Source: Halomonas sp. CH40 (lineage in GTDB: Bacteria; Pseudomonadota; Gammaproteobacteria; Pseudomonadales; Halomonadaceae). From it: a DNA stretch of 64,000 nucleotides. Positions within the stretch are counted from its first letter, which is position 1. Each line of letters begins with the position of its first letter. The notes below the pieces were generated by a model. That model made no database searches and had not been told where the DNA came from. It saw only the letters and a program-made list of their open reading frames with translations. Below, piece by piece: positions 18,495 through 28,882 of the stretch. A program made the position numbers and the translations under genes. The stretch lies in contig CP112982.1 in NCBI GenBank assembly GCA_041875495.1, positions 124,001 through 188,000 on the forward strand. Reading direction: 5' to 3'.

Positions 18495-20606
18495 ATGAGT
18501 ACTGCTGCCAAAGCCGTAAAGACATCCAATGCTGTTCCGTTGCAGGCGCCTTCACAGGAAATCTGGGACTCCAAGTATCGGCTCAAGGATCGCCACAGCC
18601 AACCGGTGGATCAGGATGTCAGCGCCACCTATGAGCGGGTGGCCCGCGCCCTGGCAGCGGTAGAAGGTGACAAGGCAGACGAATGGCTGCCGCGCTTTCA
18701 GTGGGCGCTGGAGCACGGTGCCATTCCGGCTGGGCGGATTCTGTCCAACGCTGGCGCTGAAGAGTACAAACCTGCCGTCAGCCTGATCAACTGCACCGTG
18801 TCGCGCACCATCCGCGATTCCATGCGCGATATTCTTGATTCTGTGGTCGATGCCGGTATGACCCTGAAATCCGGGGCGGGTATTGGCTATGATTTCTCGA
18901 CCCTGCGCCACAAGGGTGCCTTCGTGTTTGGCGCTGGTGCTGGCACCAATGGCCCGCTGGCGTTCATGGATATCTACGACAAGATGTGCTTCACCGTGGC
19001 TTCCGCCGGTGGCCGTCGTGGCGCCCAGATGGGCACCTTTGATGTGGGCCACCCGGATGTGCGTGAGTTTATCCAGGCCAAGCGCGAGTCCGGGCGTCTG
19101 CGCCAGTTCAACCTCAGCCTGTTGATCACCGATGAATTCATGGAAGCGGTCAAGGACAATGCCGACTGGCCGCTGGCTTTCCCGCTGCATCCGGGCGAGA
19201 AGGACGACGTCAAGCCGGAAGACCTTATCTACCGCGACTGGCCAGTGGTGGAAGACGGCTACACGGTTGATGAGGAAGGCCGCGTGGCCTGCCGTATCGT
19301 GGAAGTTATCAAGGCCCGCGAGCTGTGGGATACCATCATGTCCTCCACCTACGATTACGCAGAGCCGGGCTTTATCCTGATTGATCAGGTCAACCGCATG
19401 AACAACAACTGGTTCTGCGAGGATATCCGCGCCACCAACCCCTGCGGTGAGCAGCCGTTGCCGCCAGAAGGCGCGTGCCTTTTGGGCTCGGTCAACCTGA
19501 CCAAGTTCGTGATTGACCCCTTCGGCAACAAGCCGCGCTTTGACTGGGAGCGCTACCGCAAGGTCGTTGCGGTGTTCACCCGTATGCTCGACAACGTGGT
19601 GGAAATTGCTGGCCTGCCGCTGCCCCAGCAGCAGCGTGAAATCGAAAACAAGCGCCGCCACGGCATGGGTTTTCTGGGTTTGGGTTCGACCATGACCATG
19701 CTCAAGATTCCCTATGGTTCCAAGGAATCACTGGCCTTCACCGAGGAAGTCAGCCGCCACCTGGCGCTGGAAGGCTGGAAGCAGGCGCTGGAGCTGTCCA
19801 AGGAAAAAGGCATGGCGCCGGTACTGGCAGAAGAGCACACCATTACCGCCAAGATGATGCGTGAGCGCCCCCAGCTGAAAAAAGACGGCTACGAAATCGG
19901 CGATAAAGTGCCGGGGCGCATTCTGCATGCCCGTTACAGCCAGTATATGGCCAAGGTCGCTGAGCTTGAGCCGGAACTGGTTGCCCAGCTGGCAGAGCAC
20001 GGCGCGCGCTTTACCCACCATAGCTCGATTGCCCCGACCGGCACCATTTCGCTGTCGATGGGTAACAACGCCTCTAACGGTATCGAGCCTTCGTTCTCGC
20101 ACCGCTATTTCCGCAATATTATCCAGTCGGGCAAAAAGACCAAGGAGCAGGTCGAGGTTGTCTCGTTTGAGCTGGCCGCCTACCGTCACTTTATTGCCTC
20201 AGACGCGGTAGAAAGCGATCTGCCGGATTACTTTATTACCGCTGATGCGGTGACCCCCGAGCAGCACGTTGCGGTTCAGGCGGCTGCCCAGCAGTGGGTG
20301 GATTCAGCGATTTCAAAAACCGTTAACGTGCCCACCGAGTTCCCGTTCGAGAAGTTCCAGGATCTTTACCTGCAAGCCTATGAAAGCCGCCTGAAAGGCT
20401 GCACAACCTTCCGCTTCAACCCGGAAGCCTTCCAGGGCGTACTGGTACGTGAAGATGACCTGAAAAACACCACCTATGTGTTTGAGCTGGAAAACGGTGA
20501 AACCGTTGAGCTGAGCGGTGATGAAAAAGTCATTTACGATGGTGAAGAGCACAACGCCGCCAACCTGTTTGATGGCTTGAAAGAAGGCACTTACGGCAAA
20601 TGGTAA
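18495..20606 (+). CDS. nrdJa: B12-dependent (class II) ribonucleotide reductase, large part
   Basis: A 703-residue catalytic part of an adenosylcobalamin-dependent reductase that makes deoxyribonucleotides with or without oxygen. It has the first active-site cysteine (SLINCTVSRT), the glycine-rich AGGRRGAQMGTFDVGHPD segment, the finger-loop motif NPCGEQPL and the phosphate-binding APTGTISLSMGNN. The ATG at 18495 is chosen because AAGGAG lies just upstream; a TTG at 18474 would sit before that site. The C-terminal cysteine tail is missing here and is encoded by the next gene, the split arrangement known from Pseudomonas NrdJa/NrdJb. Probably repressed by NrdR. Confidence 0.93.
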   Translation: MSTAAKAVKTSNAVPLQAPSQEIWDSKYRLKDRHSQPVDQDVSATYERVARALAAVEGDKADEWLPRFQWALEHGAIPAGRILSNAGAEEYKPAVSLINCTVSRTIRDSMRDILDSVVDAGMTLKSGAGIGYDFSTLRHKGAFVFGAGAGTNGPLAFMDIYDKMCFTVASAGGRRGAQMGTFDVGHPDVREFIQAKRESGRLRQFNLSLLITDEFMEAVKDNADWPLAFPLHPGEKDDVKPEDLIYRDWPVVEDGYTVDEEGRVACRIVEVIKARELWDTIMSSTYDYAEPGFILIDQVNRMNNNWFCEDIRATNPCGEQPLPPEGACLLGSVNLTKFVIDPFGNKPRFDWERYRKVVAVFTRMLDNVVEIAGLPLPQQQREIENKRRHGMGFLGLGSTMTMLKIPYGSKESLAFTEEVSRHLALEGWKQALELSKEKGMAPVLAEEHTITAKMMRERPQLKKDGYEIGDKVPGRILHARYSQYMAKVAELEPELVAQLAEHGARFTHHSSIAPTGTISLSMGNNASNGIEPSFSHRYFRNIIQSGKKTKEQVEVVSFELAAYRHFIASDAVESDLPDYFITADAVTPEQHVAVQAAAQQWVDSAISKTVNVPTEFPFEKFQDLYLQAYESRLKGCTTFRFNPEAFQGVLVREDDLKNTTYVFELENGETVELSGDEKVIYDGEEHNAANLFDGLKEGTYGKW

Positions 20607-20685
20607 GGGCCGCCCGCTGCGCCGCCGGGCGAAGCGGATACCCTATACTGCTACCATCACTTGCTTGGTTTTGTGGAGAACACAC

Positions 20686-21483
20686 ATGACGGTTGAAATT
20701 ACCTCGAAGATTGTCGGTTATCGCATCAAACAGGACGAGCCCGCCCCCCAGGCGGCGGCGCTGTTGGAAGAAGACCCACTGACGGTGCGCATTCCGTCGC
20801 GCCCGGAAGGCACCCTGGAAGCGGTGTCTGAAAAAATCTCCTATGTGGGCGCTGAAGGGCGCAAGAAAGTCTACCTGCTGGTGTCCTTCATGCCGGTAGA
20901 AGGCGTGGTAGGCGGTAAGCGGGTGGTGATCGAGCGCCCGGTGGAGTTCTTCTTCCCCTCAGGCCAGCTTTCCAGCGAGCACCAGTGGATCACCGCCACC
21001 ATGCGTAGCCTGTCACTGGCGGCGCGCGGCGGTTACGTGACGCAGGCTGTGGCCGACTTGCGTAAAGTGGCCTGGGACAAGGGCCTGGTGCGCTGCGGCT
21101 GGAACCGCTGGGGCAAGCCGATGTTCCATGATTCGGAAGTCTCGGCGATTGCCTGGTCAATCCAGCAGATTCTTTACCGTCGCGGGTTTCTTGATCAGGA
21201 CGGCAACCAGGTACCGGTGGAAACCCTGGTGGAGCGCTATCATCACCGCATGCAGCACGGCCACGCCTGGCAGCCGCCAGCGGGTGAGCCAGAAGCGGAG
21301 GCTGCAAGCGGTGCCGTCGAGCCGATCGGTGGCGCGGCCAATGAGGCAGATAGCAGCGCAAAAAAGCCTGAAGGCAGTGGCCCCGCAGTGGTTGGCCATT
21401 GCCCGGAATGCCGTGGTGAGCTGATTATGATGGACGGCTGCCCAACCTGTTACGCCGGTTGCGGCTGGTCCAAATGCGGTTGA
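20686..21483 (+). CDS. nrdJb: class II ribonucleotide reductase, C-terminal part
   Basis: A 265-residue partner of the preceding gene. It contains the conserved VAWDKGLVRCGWNRWGKPMFHDSEVSA region (quoted here only as landmarks VAWDKG and CGWNRWG), a low-complexity linker, and a cysteine-rich tail HCPECRG with CPTCYAGCGWSKCG that re-reduces the active site. The ATG at 20686 is preferred (GTGGAGAAC upstream). The separation from nrdJa is 79 bases with no sign that both were one frame recently. A terminator follows. Confidence 0.9.
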   Translation: MTVEITSKIVGYRIKQDEPAPQAAALLEEDPLTVRIPSRPEGTLEAVSEKISYVGAEGRKKVYLLVSFMPVEGVVGGKRVVIERPVEFFFPSGQLSSEHQWITATMRSLSLAARGGYVTQAVADLRKVAWDKGLVRCGWNRWGKPMFHDSEVSAIAWSIQQILYRRGFLDQDGNQVPVETLVERYHHRMQHGHAWQPPAGEPEAEAASGAVEPIGGAANEADSSAKKPEGSGPAVVGHCPECRGELIMMDGCPTCYAGCGWSKCG

Positions 21484-21511
21484 AGTCTGGCTAAATAGCT
21501 CGTCTGAAAAT

Positions 21512-21541
21512 CCGGAAGCGTTTCTCGCCTCCGGGTTTTTT
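21512..21541 (+). terminator. rho-independent terminator after nrdJb
   Basis: CCGGAAGCG pairs with CGCCTCCGG (one mismatch) around a short loop, followed by six T in a T-rich stretch. It ends the nrdJ operon before the convergent transporter gene. Confidence 0.8.
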
Positions 21542-21561
21542 CTATTTAAAGCACAGCAGAG

Positions 21562-22503
21562 CTAGCCCAGCAGATGTTCGATCAGCCGATGATAAAGCGG
21601 TATGCCGAGCATGACGTTGAGCGGGAAGGTAACCCCCAGCGACGCCAGCATGGCCAGGCCGATATTGGCTTGGGGAACCGCCGCGCGCATAGCAGCGGGG
21701 GCGGCAATGTAGGAGGCACTGGCGGCCAGGGCGGCCAGAATCACCACCGAGCCGATGGGTAAGCCGACCAGGGCACCGACCAGAATCCCCAGCAGTGACA
21801 ACACCATCGGCGTGACCAGGGCAAAGGTAACCAGCCGCCAGTGATGCCAGGGGATGGGGCGCAGGGTCTGTGCGGCAGTCAGGCCCATTTCCAGCAGGAA
21901 GAGCGCCAGGACGCCTTTGAAGGCATTGGTGAACAGGGCGGTGACTTCTTCACCTTGAACGGGGCCGTAAAGCGCACCAATCAGCACACCGCCGGTCAGC
22001 AGGATAACCCCCCGGTTGGTCAGGGTTTCATGCCATAGCTTGCTGGTGCTTTCCTTGACGGCAGCGCCCTGGTGGCGCCGGAACAAAGCAATCGCCACCA
22101 TGATGGCCGGCAGCTCCATGGCCACCAGATACAGCGTCACTTCACTGCCGACCGCCAGCTCACGGGCTTCCACATAGGCAAGTCCCACTGCAAAGGTACC
22201 GGCGCTGACCGAGCCGTAGTGGGCCGCTATGCTGGCGCTGTCTGCCGATGACAGGCGCACCAGACGGCGCAGTATCGGCATCAGCATCAGTGGAATGAAC
22301 GCCGAGAGCAGGGCGACACCCAGCAGTTCGGGCACCAGCCCCCAGTGGATGTTGCCGTAAAGTGCCATGCCGCCTTTCAGGCCGATGGTCAGCATTAACA
22401 GCAGGCTCAGGGTGTCGTAAGTGGCCTTGGGTACTTCAAGATCGGATTTCACCGCTCCGGCAACCAGCCCCAGCAAGAAAAACATCACCACAATATCGGG
22501 CAT
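21562..22503 (-). CDS. SbtA-type sodium-dependent bicarbonate transporter family protein
   Basis: A 313-residue membrane protein with about ten hydrophobic segments. N-terminal MFFLLGLVAGAVKSDLEVP, LLLMLTIGLKGG and the repeated second half near GVLALFLLEMGLTAAQ are typical of the SbtA (DUF897) family, which imports bicarbonate with sodium in cyanobacteria. Heterotroph homologues are common but mostly untested, so the substrate is uncertain. AAGGAG precedes the ATG. It is divergent from a LysR gene, its likely regulator. Confidence 0.85.
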   Translation of the reverse strand: MPDIVVMFFLLGLVAGAVKSDLEVPKATYDTLSLLLMLTIGLKGGMALYGNIHWGLVPELLGVALLSAFIPLMLMPILRRLVRLSSADSASIAAHYGSVSAGTFAVGLAYVEARELAVGSEVTLYLVAMELPAIMVAIALFRRHQGAAVKESTSKLWHETLTNRGVILLTGGVLIGALYGPVQGEEVTALFTNAFKGVLALFLLEMGLTAAQTLRPIPWHHWRLVTFALVTPMVLSLLGILVGALVGLPIGSVVILAALAASASYIAAPAAMRAAVPQANIGLAMLASLGVTFPLNVMLGIPLYHRLIEHLLG

Positions 22504-22641
22504 ACAAGGCGCTCCTTAACGTCAGCAAAGCTTGAATCACAAAAAAGAAGCTGCATTTTGCGAGCGAGGACGTGAGATAACTAATAATATATTCAAAGAA
22601 AAGTATAGATAATTATCTATGTAAACCAAGGAAGCTTTGCT

Positions 22642-23610
22642 GTGAACATTCGCCATCTGACGTTTCGGCTGCTGCAAGTCTACGTCACCGTTGTCCGCTG
22701 TGGCTCGGTCAGCGCCGCAGCGCGCCAGCTGCATCTTACCCAGCCTACCGTGTCGCAGCAGCTCAAGCGGCTGAGTGAGGCGGTCGGCAGCCCGCTGTTT
22801 GAACAGCATGCCCAAGGGCTGACCATGACGGCAACCGGCCAGGCGCTGTATCAAGCCAGCCGGGATGTGCTGGGGCGTTTTGATGACTTTGCCGATCAGC
22901 TAAGCGATTTGCAGTATGGCCGTAAAGGGCGTTTCAGCATTGTGCTGGTGAACACCGCCCAGTATGTGCTGCCGAGGCTTTTAGGGCCGTTCAGCCAGGC
23001 GTTTCCCGATGTGGATGTCACTGTGCATATCGGCAATCGTCGCCAGGTGCTGGCGCGTTTTGACCGCCATGAAGACGATCTCTATGTGTTCAGCCATCCG
23101 CCCGCATTGGCCCACGCGGTAGCGGCGCGTTTCATGCGTAACCCCCTGGTGGCGATAGCGGCCGCTGACCATCCGCTGGCACAGCAATCGTCGATCAGCC
23201 TGGAGCAGCTATTAAGTGAACGCTTACTACTGCGAGAGCCCGGTTCAGCGACCCGCATGCTGCTGGATAGCTGGCTGCAGGAGCAGGGCGTGAGCATGCA
23301 AAAGACCCTGCAGATGGCCAGCAATGAGGCCATCCGCGTGGGCGTCGCCGCCCGCATGGGCGTGGCGGTGCTATCAGAGCACGTGCTGCCCAAGGAACAC
23401 CCCGAGCTTGCCGTGCTGCCAGTGGCAGGCCTGCCGATTGAAAGCCACTGGCAGTTTATCGTGCGCAGCGACCAGCGCCTGCCGCAATCGGCGCAGCGCT
23501 TTCTGCATTATGTCCATGAGCACCTTGGCCACTGGATCGAACCACACTTTGTCTGTAACGAGCTGGACGGCCTGCTGGCTGCTTACCCGACCTTTCCTCT
23601 GCGCAGCTGA
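22642..23610 (+). CDS. LysR-family regulator divergent from the SbtA-type transporter
   Basis: A 322-residue LysR-type activator with GTG start. The N-terminal winged helix-turn-helix ([23 protein letters not shown]) is of the CbbR/CmpR-like kind, followed by the periplasmic-binding-protein-like effector domain. The 138-base divergent spacer is AT-rich and would hold its operators. By position it should control the transporter, perhaps in response to inorganic carbon status; this is inference. Its 3' end overlaps uvrA by 28 bases on the opposite strand. Confidence 0.88.
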   Translation: MNIRHLTFRLLQVYVTVVRCGSVSAAARQLHLTQPTVSQQLKRLSEAVGSPLFEQHAQGLTMTATGQALYQASRDVLGRFDDFADQLSDLQYGRKGRFSIVLVNTAQYVLPRLLGPFSQAFPDVDVTVHIGNRRQVLARFDRHEDDLYVFSHPPALAHAVAARFMRNPLVAIAAADHPLAQQSSISLEQLLSERLLLREPGSATRMLLDSWLQEQGVSMQKTLQMASNEAIRVGVAARMGVAVLSEHVLPKEHPELAVLPVAGLPIESHWQFIVRSDQRLPQSAQRFLHYVHEHLGHWIEPHFVCNELDGLLAAYPTFPLRS

Positions 23611-26432
23611 CGCTCAAGCAGCGGCTGGAGAAAGCGCCCGGTGTGGGACACTTTCATCTTGGCCACCTGCTCTGGCGTCCCTTCGGCGATGATCTGCCCG
23701 CCGCCGGAACCCCCTTCCGGGCCAAGGTCAATCAGCCAGTCAGCAGTCTTGATCACATCTAGGTTGTGCTCGATCACCACGATGCTGTTGCCATGGTCAC
23801 GCAGGCGGTGCAGGACAGTCAGCAGCTGGCGGATATCCTCGAAGTGCAGCCCGGTGGTGGGCTCATCGAGAATATACAATGTCTTGCCGGTATCGCGCTT
23901 GGCCAGCTCGCGAGCCAGCTTGACTCGCTGGGCTTCGCCGCCGGATAGCGTGGTCGCGCTCTGCCCCAGGCGAATGTAGGAAAGCCCCACATCGAGCAGG
24001 GTCTGCAGGCGCCGGGCAATGGCAGGCACCGGGCTGAAGAACTCAAGGGCGTCTTCCACGGTCATTTCCAGCACCTGATGGATGGTTTTGCCCTTGTAAT
24101 GAATATCCAGGGTCTCGCGGTTATAGCGCTTGCCCTTGCACACATCACAAGGCACATAGATATCCGGCAGAAAGTGCATCTCCACCTTGATCATGCCTTC
24201 GCCCTGGCAGGCCTCGCAGCGCCCACCCTTGACGTTGAACGAGAAACGCCCTGGCTTGTAGCCCCGTGAGCGGGCTTCCTGGGTGCCCGCAAACAGCTCA
24301 CGAATAGGCGTGAAAATGCCGGTATAGGTGGCCGGATTGGAGCGCGGCGTGCGGCCGATTGGGCTCTGGTCGATATCAATGACCTTGTCGAGCTGCTCCA
24401 GCCCCTCGATCTTGCGGTAGGGTGCGGCCTTCAGGGTGGTGGCCCGGTTCAGCTCTCGGGCGGCAATCGGCATCAGAGTGCCGTTGATCAGCGTCGATTT
24501 GCCCGAGCCGGACACCCCGGTAATGCACACAAAGCAGCCCAGTGGCAGGCTCAGGGTGACATCCTGCAGGTTGTTGCCGGTGGCCCCGCTTAACACCAGC
24601 TGCTTTTCCGGGTTAGCGGGAATGCGGTAGGGAGGCACGGCAATCTCGCGGCTGCCACAAAGATACTGGCCGGTGAGAGAATCCGGGTTATCCATGATCT
24701 GCTGGGGCGTGCCTTGGGCAACGATCTGACCACCATGTACCCCGGCGCCGGGGCCGATATCCAGCACGTGGTCAGCGGCGCGAATGGCATCTTCATCGTG
24801 CTCGACCACAATCACGGTATTGCCCAGATCGCGCAGGCGCTCCAGGGTTTTCAGCAGGCGGTCGTTGTCGCGCTGGTGCAGGCCGATGGACGGCTCATCG
24901 AGAATATACATGACCCCGACCAGCCCCGCGCCAATCTGGCTGGCCAGGCGGATGCGCTGGGCCTCGCCGCCGGAAAGGGTATCAGCGCTGCGCTCGAGGT
25001 TGAGGTAATCCAGCCCGACGTTGACCAGAAACTCCAGCCGCGCATGGATTTCATTGACGATCTTTTCGGCGATTTCACCCTTGCGCCCCGGCAGCGTCAG
25101 GGAAGCAAAATAGCGCCAGGCCTCGCCGATGGGGAAGTGGACAATATCGGCAATGGTATGGTCATCGACAAACACATGGCGGGATTCCTTGCGCAGCCGC
25201 GAGCCGCTACAGGTCGCGCAGGGCTGCACGGCAATGTACTTGACCAGATCATCGCGCACCATGTTGGATTCGGTTTCCCGGTAGCGGCGCTGCAGGTTGG
25301 GCAAGACCCCTTCAAACGGGTGTTCACGGATGACCTTACGGCCACGGTCGCTGACGTAGCTGAACGGCACCGGCTCGTCGCCGCTGCCGTTGAGAATCAG
25401 GTCCTGGTCGTACTGAGTAAGCTCCTGCCAGGGGGTTTCCAACTTAAATCCATAGTGCTTGGCCAGCGCCTGTAGCTGGCTGAAGTAATAGACGCTGCGC
25501 CTGTCCCAGCCCTTGATCACCCCTTCGGCCAGGGAAAGCTCCGGATGGCTGATCAGCTTTTCAGGGTCGAAATACTGCTGCACCCCCAGGCCATCACAGG
25601 TCGGGCAGGCACCCGCCGGGTTATTGAACGAGAACATGCGCGGTTCAAGCTCGGCTAGGGAGTAGCCGCACACCGGGCAGGCAAAGCGCGATGAAAAGGC
25701 CAGGTCTTCCTGATCGCCGTCCATAAAGTGGATCATGGCGGTGCCGTCGGCCAGATTGATGGCGGTCTCGAAGGATTCTGCCAGGCGCTGGGCAATATCA
25801 TCGCGCACCTTGAAGCGGTCAACTACCACGCTGATATCGTGTTTCTTGCGCTTGTCCAGCGGCGCGATATCATCCAGTTCCAACACCTGACCGTCGATCA
25901 GCACGCGCACAAACCCCTGGGCGCGCAGCTCCGCTAACAGCTGCAGGTGTTCACCCTTGCGGCCCTTGACCACAGGCGCCAGCAGCATCAGCTTGGTGCC
26001 TTCGGCGAGGTTCATGACCTGATCGACCATCTGGGAAATCGTCTGGGCTTCCAGATCCTCGCCGTGTTCCGGGCAGCGCGGCGTACCGGCGCGGGCAAAC
26101 AGCAGGCGCAGATAGTCGTAGATCTCGGTGATGGTCCCCACGGTGGAACGCGGGTTGTGGGAGGTCGATTTCTGCTCGATGGAAATCGCCGGTGACAGGC
26201 CTTCAATATGGTCAACGTCGGGCTTTTCCATCATCGACAGGAACTGGCGCGCATAGGTCGAGAGCGATTCCACATAGCGCCGCTGGCCTTCCGCATACAG
26301 GGTATCAAACGCCAGCGATGACTTGCCGGAGCCGGAAAGCCCGGTAATCACGATCAGCCTGTCGCGGGGAAGCTCAACATCGATCTCTTTGAGGTTATGG
26401 GTGCGGGCACCCCTGACCAGAATGCTGTCCAT
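23583..26432 (-). CDS. uvrA: UvrA, excinuclease subunit A
   Basis: A 949-residue DNA-damage sensor of nucleotide excision repair. It has two ABC-type ATPase modules ([14 protein letters not shown] and [14 protein letters not shown]), two ABC signatures ([16 protein letters not shown] and [14 protein letters not shown]) and zinc-finger cysteines ([10 protein letters not shown] to [16 protein letters not shown] to CDVCKGKRY). The ATG at 26432 gives the standard [15 protein letters not shown] start; a GTG six bases earlier is less likely. No LexA box (CTGT-N8-ACAG) is visible upstream. The order uvrA-MFS-ssb is the same as in Pseudomonas. Confidence 0.98.
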   Translation of the reverse strand: MDSILVRGARTHNLKEIDVELPRDRLIVITGLSGSGKSSLAFDTLYAEGQRRYVESLSTYARQFLSMMEKPDVDHIEGLSPAISIEQKSTSHNPRSTVGTITEIYDYLRLLFARAGTPRCPEHGEDLEAQTISQMVDQVMNLAEGTKLMLLAPVVKGRKGEHLQLLAELRAQGFVRVLIDGQVLELDDIAPLDKRKKHDISVVVDRFKVRDDIAQRLAESFETAINLADGTAMIHFMDGDQEDLAFSSRFACPVCGYSLAELEPRMFSFNNPAGACPTCDGLGVQQYFDPEKLISHPELSLAEGVIKGWDRRSVYYFSQLQALAKHYGFKLETPWQELTQYDQDLILNGSGDEPVPFSYVSDRGRKVIREHPFEGVLPNLQRRYRETESNMVRDDLVKYIAVQPCATCSGSRLRKESRHVFVDDHTIADIVHFPIGEAWRYFASLTLPGRKGEIAEKIVNEIHARLEFLVNVGLDYLNLERSADTLSGGEAQRIRLASQIGAGLVGVMYILDEPSIGLHQRDNDRLLKTLERLRDLGNTVIVVEHDEDAIRAADHVLDIGPGAGVHGGQIVAQGTPQQIMDNPDSLTGQYLCGSREIAVPPYRIPANPEKQLVLSGATGNNLQDVTLSLPLGCFVCITGVSGSGKSTLINGTLMPIAARELNRATTLKAAPYRKIEGLEQLDKVIDIDQSPIGRTPRSNPATYTGIFTPIRELFAGTQEARSRGYKPGRFSFNVKGGRCEACQGEGMIKVEMHFLPDIYVPCDVCKGKRYNRETLDIHYKGKTIHQVLEMTVEDALEFFSPVPAIARRLQTLLDVGLSYIRLGQSATTLSGGEAQRVKLARELAKRDTGKTLYILDEPTTGLHFEDIRQLLTVLHRLRDHGNSIVVIEHNLDVIKTADWLIDLGPEGGSGGGQIIAEGTPEQVAKMKVSHTGRFLQPLLERQLRRGKVG

Positions 26433-26623
26433 CAACACCTCGTGGTGTACGGCAAAAGGATAATTATACGTTTCTTATACCTTATGGGGCAAAAAGGATG
26501 CGTAAACAAACCACGTCTTTGCCGCGTGGATAATGTCAACGTTGCCCGCAAAGCGTTAGAATAGCGGGCTGCCTTGTGCGCTTGTGCTGTGTCTTTTGAT
26601 TCGCGCGGTTGTCGGATCAAGCC

Positions 26624-26691
26624 TGTTTTCATCGAGACTGTTTTCAAGAACCGTTTTCAAGGACTGTTTTCAAAGACCGTTTTCAAGGACT
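26624..26691 (+). repeat. 13-base tandem repeat in the leader of the MFS gene
   Basis: GTTTTCAA begins at 26640, 26653, 26666 and 26679, an exact 13-base period, with a related copy at 26624. The unit is about GTTTTCAAGGACC/T. It lies in the untranslated region between uvrA and the MFS start. Confidence 0.85.
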
Positions 26692-26709
26692 CTGTCAATC
26701 AAGGACCTT

Positions 26710-28089
26710 ATGCGACACGTTTTTGCACTTTTGCTGACGTCTGAGCGCCGCGCGATCAGTGGCCTGGCCGGGCTTTATGCCTCGCGTATGCTGGGGCTTT
26801 TCATGGTGCTGCCGGTGCTGGCGCTCTACGCCGATGAGCTGGCTGGTGCCACTCCGCTGTTGATCGGCCTGGCACTGGGCATTTACGGCTTGACCCAGGC
26901 TTGCCTGCAGATTCCGTTTGGCTGGTTGTCGGATCGTTTCGGCCGCAAACGCATGATTGTGATTGGCCTTTTGCTGTTCGGGCTGGGCAGTGTGGTGGCG
27001 GCGCTGGCGGACTCGATTAGCGGTATTATCATCGGCCGTGCCCTGCAGGGCAGCGGTGCTGTGGCCGCGGTGATCATGGCGCTGCTGGCTGACCAGACCC
27101 GCGAGCAGGTGCGTACTCTGGCCATGGCGGCCATTGGTTTGTCGATCGGCCTTTCCTTTGCGTTGGCCATGGTGCTTGGCCCCTGGCTGGCCGCACGCAC
27201 CGGGCTTGCCAGCGTTTTCTGGTTTACCGCCCTGCTGACGTTGGTAGGCATTGTGGTGCTATGGCGCTGGGTGCCGGCCGCTCCCCGGCGGCTCAAGCAC
27301 CGCGATGTGGGTATGGATCGTCGCCAGCTGCGCCATGTCATCACCCGGCCTGACCTGTGGCGCCTGGATGTCTCGATCTTTGCCCTGCATCTGGTGCTGA
27401 TGGCGATTTTTGTCGCGGTGCCGTTTCGTCTGCTGGAGGCGGGGATTGGCGTGGAGCGCCACGGCATGACCTATCTGGCCATCATGGGCGCGGCCTTTGT
27501 GCTAATGCTGCCTCTGGTGATCATTGCCGAGAAGTATCAGCATATGAAGCTGATCTGCCTGTTGGCAGTGGGCGCCATCACTCTGAGCCTGGCGGCGCTG
27601 GGCCTGCCGGTAGCGGATGGCAGGGGGCTTTTTGTCTGGCTGCTGGTGTTTTTTACCGGTTTTAACTTGCTTGAAGCCACCTTGCCTTCCATGCTCAGTA
27701 AACTGGCGCCAGCGGGGGCAAAAGGCACGGCCATGGGAGTTTATTCCACTGGGCAGTTTCTAGGCGCCTTTTTAGGCGGCACCCTGGGTGGTTTTCTGGC
27801 TCATCACTGGGGCCTGGATGCGGTATTTTTCGGCAGTGCTGGCCTGGCCCTGCTGTGGTGGGTGGTCATGTGGTCGATGCCTGCACCGCCGCCACTTTCC
27901 AGTGAGGTGGTTGCCCTTGGCGATAACCATGGTGATACCCTCGACACCCTGATGGAGCGCCTGGCCGATGTGGCCGGTGTGGAAGACGTAATGGTAGTGC
28001 CGGAAGAACGTCTGGCTTACCTCAAGGTGAATCGGCAGCAGTTGGATCAGGACGCATTAACGCGCCTTCTGACACCCCCACGGCGGTAA
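26710..28089 (+). CDS. MFS transporter of the uvrA-ssb locus
   Basis: A 459-residue major facilitator with about twelve membrane segments. The DHA1 signature GWLSDRFGRKRMIVIG lies between helices 2 and 3. After the last helix is a soluble tail of about 60 residues (VMVVPEERLAYLKVNRQQLD) resembling a small ferredoxin-like extension. The ATG at 26710 is preferred: AAGGA is just upstream, it starts at conserved MRHVFALL, and the earlier frame reads through the tandem repeat. Substrate unknown; efflux is likely. Confidence 0.9.
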   Translation: MRHVFALLLTSERRAISGLAGLYASRMLGLFMVLPVLALYADELAGATPLLIGLALGIYGLTQACLQIPFGWLSDRFGRKRMIVIGLLLFGLGSVVAALADSISGIIIGRALQGSGAVAAVIMALLADQTREQVRTLAMAAIGLSIGLSFALAMVLGPWLAARTGLASVFWFTALLTLVGIVVLWRWVPAAPRRLKHRDVGMDRRQLRHVITRPDLWRLDVSIFALHLVLMAIFVAVPFRLLEAGIGVERHGMTYLAIMGAAFVLMLPLVIIAEKYQHMKLICLLAVGAITLSLAALGLPVADGRGLFVWLLVFFTGFNLLEATLPSMLSKLAPAGAKGTAMGVYSTGQFLGAFLGGTLGGFLAHHWGLDAVFFGSAGLALLWWVVMWSMPAPPPLSSEVVALGDNHGDTLDTLMERLADVAGVEDVMVVPEERLAYLKVNRQQLDQDALTRLLTPPRR

Positions 28090-28149
28090 GGCGGCCAAGC
28101 GAGCGGGCGGCCCTCAAATTATTATGAATGGTATCAAGGAGCATCTTTT

Positions 28150-28755
28150 ATGGCGCGCGGAATCAATAAAGTCATCCTGATCGGTAACCTCGGTCAGGAC
28201 CCTGAAGTACGTTTCACCCCCTCCGGTACGGCCGTGGCCAACCTCAACCTGGCCACCAGCGATACCTGGATGGACAAGCAGACCGGCCAGCGTCAGGAAC
28301 GCACCGAGTGGCACCGCATCGTGCTGTTCAATAAGACGGCAGAGATCGCCCAGCAGTACCTGAAGAAAGGCTCCAAGGTCTACATTGAAGGTCGCCTGCA
28401 GACACGCAAATGGCAGGATCAGAACGGCCAGGATAAATACAGCACGGAAATTGTCGCCAACGACATGCAGATGCTCGACTCGCGCGGCGGCGGTGATTTT
28501 CAGGGCGGCGGTGGCTACCCGAACGCTCAGCCCCAGCAGGGTGGCAGCTACCCACCGCAGGGTAATAACCAGTTCCAGGGCAATAACCCGCCCCCACAGC
28601 AGCAGCAACCACAACGCCCGCCTCAGCAGCAGCCAGCACCCCAGCCACCTCAGCAGGGCGGCCAACCGAACCACCAGCAGAATAATCAAAATAACCAGTA
28701 CGGCGCTCCGGACCCGGGCAGCTTTGATGATTTTGATGACGAGATTCCCTTCTGA
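28150..28755 (+). CDS. ssb: single-stranded DNA-binding protein SSB
   Basis: A 201-residue SSB. Residues 1-110 form the OB fold ([40 protein letters not shown]). A long Gln/Pro/Asn/Gly-rich disordered linker follows, ending in the acidic tip DFDDEIPF that recruits repair and replication partners. AAGGAG precedes the ATG. The linker is slightly longer and more Gln-rich than in E. coli. Confidence 0.98.
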   Translation: MARGINKVILIGNLGQDPEVRFTPSGTAVANLNLATSDTWMDKQTGQRQERTEWHRIVLFNKTAEIAQQYLKKGSKVYIEGRLQTRKWQDQNGQDKYSTEIVANDMQMLDSRGGGDFQGGGGYPNAQPQQGGSYPPQGNNQFQGNNPPPQQQQPQRPPQQQPAPQPPQQGGQPNHQQNNQNNQYGAPDPGSFDDFDDEIPF

Positions 28756-28801
28756 GACTGAGTACCTGTAATCTGTAACGATTAGAAAATGAAAGTCCTT
28801 G

Positions 28802-28835
28802 ATAAAGCCTCACATAAGTGGGGCTTTATGTTTCT
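28802..28835 (+). terminator. terminator after ssb
   Basis: A 12-base stem (ATAAAGCCTCAC with GTGGGGCTTTAT, one G-T pair) and an ATAA loop, followed by GTTTCTGT. It lies between convergent ssb and gntR and may serve both. Confidence 0.75.
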
Positions 28836-28882
28836 GTCATAGGTAAAAGCAATAACGGGCTACCGGAAAAGGTGTTGCCGTG

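Noticed and set aside
24714..25475. 253-codon plus-strand frame inside uvrA
   Set aside because: It is the antisense shadow of the strongly conserved uvrA coding frame in GC-rich DNA.
26433..26709. LexA (SOS) box upstream of uvrA
   Set aside because: No CTGT-N8-ACAG was found; the CTGT strings there belong to the 13-base tandem repeat.
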